Shown in pieces: positions 30,783 to 34,603 of a stretch of 34,603 bases of DNA. This DNA is from Flavobacteriales bacterium (lineage in GTDB: Bacteria > Bacteroidota > Bacteroidia > Flavobacteriales_D > CAJJDF01), in contig JAHDBM010000016.1 of assembly GCA_020630395.1 (NCBI GenBank), positions 23,654 through 58,256 of the forward strand, read 5' to 3'. The number at the start of each line of letters is the position of its first letter. Within the stretch, counting starts at the first letter, position 1. The notes below the pieces were generated by a model. The model was not told the DNA's origin, ran no database searches, and saw nothing but the letters and a program-made list of their open reading frames with translations. A program made the translations under genes and the position numbers.

Positions 30783-31202
30783 ATGTCTATTAAACTTTTT
30801 GGTTCAATTTTCTTATTGATATTCCTGTTATCATGCGGAAGCAGAAATACAAATAAAGAAATAAAATTAAAATCGCTAGTTGCTCTTGAAAAGCTAGAAA
30901 AAGTAACAATAACTAATAATTATGGAACTCATATTTTAGATGATAATCAGGTTAAAACAATTAAAGCTCAATTATCAGATATGACATATGAACCAGATAT
31001 AGCTGTGAAAGTTGGAGCTATTCATATAGAATTAATAATTGATGGGGAAAAGCATAATATATTGACTGCTACACACGGAAATTATATTGAAGTTCATAAA
31101 GACATTGTAGGTAAGAATCATGATTTGATTGAATCATCTGATTGGTTATATTTCAATACAGGAGGAGTGAATTTTGACAATTACAAAAAGGAAGAGAATT
31201 AG
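30783..31202 (+). CDS. Lipoprotein of unknown function
   Basis: A 139-residue protein with lipoprotein signal MSIKLFGSIFLLIFLLSC (Cys18). The mature domain contains LEKLEKVTITNNYGTHILDDNQVKTIKAQLSDMTYEP and GAIHIELIIDGEKHNILTATHGNYIEVHKDIV, an alpha/beta pattern that looks like a small periplasmic binding or inhibitor domain; I do not recognise it. It starts 15 bases after the Rieske-like gene and probably shares the phhA transcript. Its end overlaps the convergent VOC gene by four bases. Confidence 0.75.
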   Translation: MSIKLFGSIFLLIFLLSCGSRNTNKEIKLKSLVALEKLEKVTITNNYGTHILDDNQVKTIKAQLSDMTYEPDIAVKVGAIHIELIIDGEKHNILTATHGNYIEVHKDIVGKNHDLIESSDWLYFNTGGVNFDNYKKEEN

Positions 31203-31573
31203 ATTTTTTGCTTTGATATGATAACAACTAATCCATCAGGATCTTTTATAGCTATTCCATTTTTTACCCAATAAGGGTTATGAGGTTTAATTTCAGGGAT
31301 TTTATGCTTGGAAATAGCATCAAGAATTAACTGATGATCTTTTAAGGTATTGGGGTAGAACACTAAATAGTCATCTTCATTAAAATGATGATTTACTTTA
31401 TTATGGTTAGTTGTAAATTCTAAATGCCAGTTTTCATTTTCTTTCCCTAAAAATATTCCATCATACCCATCATGATCGTTAAATTCACCTAAAACATCAA
31501 GCTGTATTATAGTAGAATAAAATGTTTTTATAGCATTTAAATCATTTGTATGTCTTGCGTACCTTAAAATCAT
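31199..31573 (-). CDS. VOC-family (glyoxalase/dioxygenase-fold) protein
   Basis: A 124-residue protein with the vicinal-oxygen-chelate fold: RYARHTNDLNAIKTFYSTIIQLDVLGEF (first beta-alpha-beta module, His8 as possible metal ligand), GYDGIFLGKENENWHLEFTTN (His-x-Glu, a typical metal pair), DYLVFYPNTLKDHQ and WVKNGIAIKDPDGLVVIISKQKI (the final DPDG...V strand). Similar small single-VOC proteins are often called YycE-like or glyoxalase-like; the substrate is unknown. It ends inside the convergent lipoprotein gene and is followed upstream by the palindromic intergenic element. Confidence 0.88.
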   Translation of the reverse strand: MILRYARHTNDLNAIKTFYSTIIQLDVLGEFNDHDGYDGIFLGKENENWHLEFTTNHNKVNHHFNEDDYLVFYPNTLKDHQLILDAISKHKIPEIKPHNPYWVKNGIAIKDPDGLVVIISKQKI

Positions 31574-31589
31574 ATTAACCTGTTTATTA

Positions 31590-31690
31590 TATCGAGTGTT
31601 TTTAATGGAAATTAGAAATGTATCGAGGTATTCATATTAAATTAATTTGTTCTCGATACTATTTTGGTTCCATAAACCAAAATAACTCGA
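31590..31690. repeat. Intergenic palindromic element (TCGA-hairpin)
   Basis: TATTTTGGTT (31660-31669) and AACCAAAATA (31675-31684) form a perfect 10-bp stem around CCATA. Flanking TCGA boxes (31653-31656 and 31687-31690) extend it after a short internal loop. TATCGAG occurs at 31590 and 31621 and again inverted as CTCGATA at 31652. No T-run follows, so it is not a normal terminator. It resembles the general layout of dispersed REP-like intergenic palindromes. The 225-base gap (31574-31798) also holds a G+C-richer stretch (about 31715-31800) with no gene that I can support. Confidence 0.6.
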
Positions 31691-31798
31691 ACTGACAGTT
31701 AAAAAACCCAAATGAAGCTCCCTGGCCCCATGATTGTCAAGTATACACATATTTATCTAATCGAATCAAGAGTTGGGGAATTAGATATCCCTCAGGGA

Positions 31799-32908
31799 TT
31801 AAATATATTTTGTGATAATTTCTTCTACTCCTTTACCATTTACAAAGTTCTTGTTGTATTGATTCATCTCTTTAATAGTAAAATCAAACACACCTTCTTT
31901 TCTCATTTCTTGAATTCGCAGTTTTTCACGAGTAGATAGTTGTCCATCAAGGATAAAGCCAAGAGCAATTATTAATAAACACACTTCTTTTTGTTCTTTA
32001 TCAGCTACTTGGAGTCGTTTTAAATAAATTTTCTTTTTGCACTTTCCTTGATTTGGTTCTATGTTATAGAGTTCGAAAAGATGCTTAGCAAGTAAGTAGT
32101 GATTTTGATGAAAGTCTCGTTTACTAATAGCAACAAATCGTAACGTTTGGTATAATAAAGATTTAAAATCTTCTGTTGCATCTTGATCTGCTTTAATTCT
32201 TCTAGCTAGATCGGCAATAACATTTTCTCCCATTATAATAACACGAGATTCTCTAAGTATTTTCTTTGTTCCAAATGCATTCCATAAAGCAAAAATGGGT
32301 ATACCAGCAAAATCTTGAATAAGTTGAATAGACTTTATTGGGAAACGAATAAGCACCCTTTGAATAATAAATTTAAAAACCATGTTGCTTAATGTTGCCT
32401 TAAGTATAATCATAACATTCCACGCAAGCAGGGCACTTTTATTTAATCCTTGATAAGGGTTAATACCATAATTGAGTAAATCTTTACTTTTTTTATCAAG
32501 GCTTATGTTGAGTAAAAGATTTGTTTTTTCTTTGGTGTTTTTAGAAGTAGCATCTATATAGCCTGTAACAGTTGCAACCTCATGTGTACACCAAATATTT
32601 AAAAGTGTTAATAGTAGAATTTCTATAGCAACTATAACAACTGTATAGCATAAAAATACTACTGGTACATCTACTGTATTATCGAATAGCGTAATAGGCA
32701 CATTAGGAAACCAATCAGGTAATAGATAATAAGGAACATAAAGGAGTATAACACCCATTACCCCAAAAAAGGCAGCTAACCAAATAGCTGTTCTTTCTTT
32801 CTTTTTAATGGCAGTAATTTCTTCATCAGTAAGAATAACGAGTTTACTGTCGTTAATGGATTTTTTTACAGGAAGTCTTTTATAAAAGTATTGATAAAAC
32901 CACCTCAT
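31799..32908 (-). CDS. Large membrane protein of unknown function with TerB-like helical tail
   Basis: A 369-residue protein. Two transmembrane segments lie at about 42-62 (AIWLAAFFGVMGVILLYVPYY) and 82-106 (PVVFLCYTVVIVAIEILLLTLL), and a further hydrophobic helix may occur around 164-182 (ALLAWNVMIILKATLSNMVFK). The region QRVLIRFPIKSIQLIQDFAGIPIFALWNAFGTKKILRESRVIIMGENV looks conserved. It resembles the poorly described LBF_2804-type family, but I am not certain. The C-terminal third is soluble and helical and ends EQKEVCLLIIALGFILDGQLSTREKLRIQEM, which recalls TerB-like domains. It begins three bases after the helicase stop, so the two share one transcript. Confidence 0.7.
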   Translation of the reverse strand: MRWFYQYFYKRLPVKKSINDSKLVILTDEEITAIKKKERTAIWLAAFFGVMGVILLYVPYYLLPDWFPNVPITLFDNTVDVPVVFLCYTVVIVAIEILLLTLLNIWCTHEVATVTGYIDATSKNTKEKTNLLLNISLDKKSKDLLNYGINPYQGLNKSALLAWNVMIILKATLSNMVFKFIIQRVLIRFPIKSIQLIQDFAGIPIFALWNAFGTKKILRESRVIIMGENVIADLARRIKADQDATEDFKSLLYQTLRFVAISKRDFHQNHYLLAKHLFELYNIEPNQGKCKKKIYLKRLQVADKEQKEVCLLIIALGFILDGQLSTREKLRIQEMRKEGVFDFTIKEMNQYNKNFVNGKGVEEIITKYI

Positions 32909-32911
32909 GAT

Positions 32912-34279
32912 TTACCCTTTATTGTTGTTGCGTCTTCTAGCTTTTTTAGCCTTTTGTTTTTGCTGATTTCTATTCTTTTTTGCTTTGTTTTCAGGATGAT
33001 TTTTAATTCGTTTAGAATTTACTTTTGTGTTTTTAGCCTTTTTTTCTTGAGTTGCAGCTCCTTTTTCTTTATCAGCTTTATATGGTTTTCGATAATTTAC
33101 ATTACCAAGCTTTAGTTTTTCTTCGTCCAGATATTGGTCTGATACTTCAACTTCTTCTGGAAAGTCTAAAAATGGTACTTCTTGTTCCATTAATGCTTCA
33201 ATTTGCTTGAAATATGGAGTTTCAATTTCATTAACAAATGATAATGCAATACCTTCTTTTTCTGCACGACCGGTTCTACCAATTCTATGTATATAGGTTT
33301 CGGGAGTTTGCGGTAAATTAAAATTAATTACGTGGGTAACATCAGCAATATCAACCCCACGCGCAATTAAATCGGTTGCAATAAGCACACGAACTTCACC
33401 TTTGGCAAACATTTTTACTGATCTAATCCTAAAATTTTGAGATTTACTCGTATGTATTACCCTAAGTGTTCCTGGCTCTAATCTTTGATCTAATAATCTA
33501 AATAATAACTCAGCAATATTTTTGTTTTTTACAAACACCATTACTTTGTCCATACTTTCATCTGTTGTTAACAGATGCTCTAGTAAGTTGGTTTTTGTAT
33601 AAAAATTATCGACTGAATAAGCACTTTGCGTAATGGTATCTAAAGGAATTCCTGATCGCTCAATTTCAATCATTTGTGGACGATTAAAATAGGTTTTAAT
33701 CATTTCCTCTACATCATAACTAAAGGTTGCAGAAAATAGTAAGCTTTGCCTTTTTTCAGGTATATGGTCAAACAAATTAATTAACTGGTGCCTTAACCCA
33801 AGGTTAAGCATTTCATCAGCCTCATCTATTACTAATTTTTTTACTGCCTTTAAGTTAATAGCTCCCGCCATTACTAAATCGAATAACCTACCTGGTGTAG
33901 ACACACAAATATCCATCCCTTCTAATGCTCTATGTCCTTGTGTTTTGATATTTGCTCCACCATAAAACCCTTGAACTACCATATTAGTGTAGTGTATAAG
34001 TTGTTCTATATGTTCTACAACTTGAAAAACAAGTTCTCTTGTAGGAACTAACACGAGTATTCTAGGTTTTCTTTCTGCACTAAACGGTAGGCTTCTTAAT
34101 AATGGAAGCATATAGGCAATTGTTTTACCTGTACCTGTTTGTGCAACACCAATTAAGTCTTTTCCCGACATTACAATAGGAAATGCTTGCTCTTGAATAG
34201 GAGTAGGTGTTTCATACCCTAAATCATCTAGTGCATTAAGAAAAGGTTTGGTGATATTTAAATCTCTAAATGTTGCCAT
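32912..34279 (-). CDS. RhlE-like DEAD-box RNA helicase
   Basis: A 455-residue protein from ATG 34279. Helicase motifs in order: Q motif TPIQEQAFP, I AQTGTGKT, Ia PTRELV, GG/TPGR, II VIDEADEML, III LFSATF, then the second RecA domain with VMVFVKNKN, V ATDLIARGVD and VI HRIGRTGR. The last 65 residues are strongly basic (KKNRNQQKQKAKKARRRNN), an RNA-binding tail usual in bacterial RhlE/CsdA-type helicases. A longer start from the TTG at 34288 is rejected because that TTG belongs to a TATCTTTG -7 box. With that box only six bases ahead, the messenger should be almost leaderless. Confidence 0.95.
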   Translation of the reverse strand: MATFRDLNITKPFLNALDDLGYETPTPIQEQAFPIVMSGKDLIGVAQTGTGKTIAYMLPLLRSLPFSAERKPRILVLVPTRELVFQVVEHIEQLIHYTNMVVQGFYGGANIKTQGHRALEGMDICVSTPGRLFDLVMAGAINLKAVKKLVIDEADEMLNLGLRHQLINLFDHIPEKRQSLLFSATFSYDVEEMIKTYFNRPQMIEIERSGIPLDTITQSAYSVDNFYTKTNLLEHLLTTDESMDKVMVFVKNKNIAELLFRLLDQRLEPGTLRVIHTSKSQNFRIRSVKMFAKGEVRVLIATDLIARGVDIADVTHVINFNLPQTPETYIHRIGRTGRAEKEGIALSFVNEIETPYFKQIEALMEQEVPFLDFPEEVEVSDQYLDEEKLKLGNVNYRKPYKADKEKGAATQEKKAKNTKVNSKRIKNHPENKAKKNRNQQKQKAKKARRRNNNKG

Positions 34280-34294
34280 GAGTGGCAAAGATAA
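34271..34294 (-). promoter_or_regulatory. -7 box and palindrome spanning the helicase start codon
   Basis: The minus strand reads TATCTTTG (34293-34286), a perfect TAnnTTTG, then CCACTC, then the ATG. The inverted repeat TTGCCA-CTCA-TGGCAA covers the last bases of the -7 box and the start codon. RNA polymerase would start within about three bases of the ATG. The palindrome could be an operator or a start-site hairpin. Confidence 0.5.
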
Positions 34295-34325
34295 GCATTC
34301 GTGCGAATAAAACGATTAGTGTATA

Positions 34326-34571
34326 TTATTCGCTTACTTGCTCTGTAGGATTATCCTCTTTTTCTTCGTTAGTAGCTTCAACAACCAGAAAAGCAATAAG
34401 CACCAATAACAAGATTAAAAACAAGTATTTTGGATCTTTGTACATGGGTTTTTTAGGTCTTTTGGTAACGTTTTCATATTCATGAAATAATTTTCCAAAA
34501 TCCTGTTGCTTCATGATGTTTTCATCAGAAGGGAGTTCTTGTTTTTCTTTATGTACAGTATATTTTTTCAT
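34326..34571 (-). CDS. Small single-pass membrane protein
   Basis: An 81-residue protein: a charged, probably cytoplasmic N-terminus (MKKYTVHKEKQELPSDENIMKQQDFGKLFHEYENVTKRPKKPMYKDPKYLF), one transmembrane helix at about 51-65 (LILLLVLIAFLVVEA), and an acidic C-terminal tail (TNEEKEDNPTEQVSE). Similar small proteins are frequent in Bacteroidota and have no known function. It lies 46 bases upstream of the helicase gene in the same orientation, but the helicase has its own promoter box in between. Confidence 0.78.
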   Translation of the reverse strand: MKKYTVHKEKQELPSDENIMKQQDFGKLFHEYENVTKRPKKPMYKDPKYLFLILLLVLIAFLVVEATNEEKEDNPTEQVSE

Positions 34572-34603
34572 TCTATGCTTGCTACTTATGGTGTAGTAAG
34601 TTG

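Noticed and set aside
31712-31939. Plus-strand frame of 75 codons (MKLPGPMIVKY...)
   Set aside because: Half of it is antisense to the well-supported membrane gene at 31799-32908, and the rest lies in the palindromic intergenic element. Its beginning is odd in composition but shows no domain.

Overview
The window is about 29-30% G+C and reads as chromosomal DNA of a Bacteroidota member, most likely a marine flavobacterium-like organism. Evidence: type IX secretion (T9SS) C-terminal sorting domains on two secreted proteins, a SprA-related giant outer-membrane protein, many small LxxC lipoproteins, a split cobalamin-dependent methionine synthase, few Shine-Dalgarno sites, and several TAnnTTTG -7 boxes. 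I saw no tRNA, rRNA, CRISPR array, prophage or intact insertion sequence.

Layout. 1-3120 (minus): a methionine operon. A SAM-I riboswitch with its own terminator precedes the homocysteine-methyltransferase half of MetH, then a QueF-like T-fold protein lacking two catalytic residues, a 59-residue membrane protein flanked by inverted copies of a small repeat, and the folate-binding half of MetH, which runs off the left edge. 3158-3595 is an HMA-domain lipoprotein. 3675-7305 (plus): a GbsR/MarR-type regulator followed by two membrane proteins, a TIGR01777 SDR protein, a DCC thiol-disulfide protein and a methyltransferase. Two palindromes of identical design (TTTCA-N8-TGAAA) lie before the regulator and before the membrane-protein genes, which suggests one local regulon. 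7295-8638 holds small convergent genes, one of them terminated inside its neighbour's coding sequence. 8858-11131 is a cyclophilin lipoprotein, pheS and a LEA14-like lipoprotein. 11140-11983 is probably a frameshifted lipoprotein gene. dxs follows on the minus strand.

14155-19623 (plus): a T9SS-exported choice-of-anchor V protein, then a 1250-residue membrane sensor combining a periplasmic propeller, an adenylate-cyclase domain and an HD domain resembling class I phosphodiesterases; a DUF1853 nuclease-like gene overlaps its end. 19603-21997 holds a bestrophin, a YebC-family factor and an SDR oxidoreductase. 21998-28373 (minus) encodes a 940-residue repeat-rich T9SS adhesin-like protein and the SprA-related protein. 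28575-31573 holds two small envelope proteins, phenylalanine hydroxylase with a His-less Rieske-like lipoprotein, another lipoprotein and a VOC protein. 31574-31798 is a palindromic intergenic element. The right end (minus) has a membrane protein, an RhlE-like DEAD-box helicase with an almost leaderless promoter, and a small membrane protein.

The best candidates for something undescribed are the QueF-like protein inside a SAM-controlled methionine operon, the cyclase/HD sensor fusion with its overlapping nuclease-like partner, and the palindrome-marked GbsR cluster.
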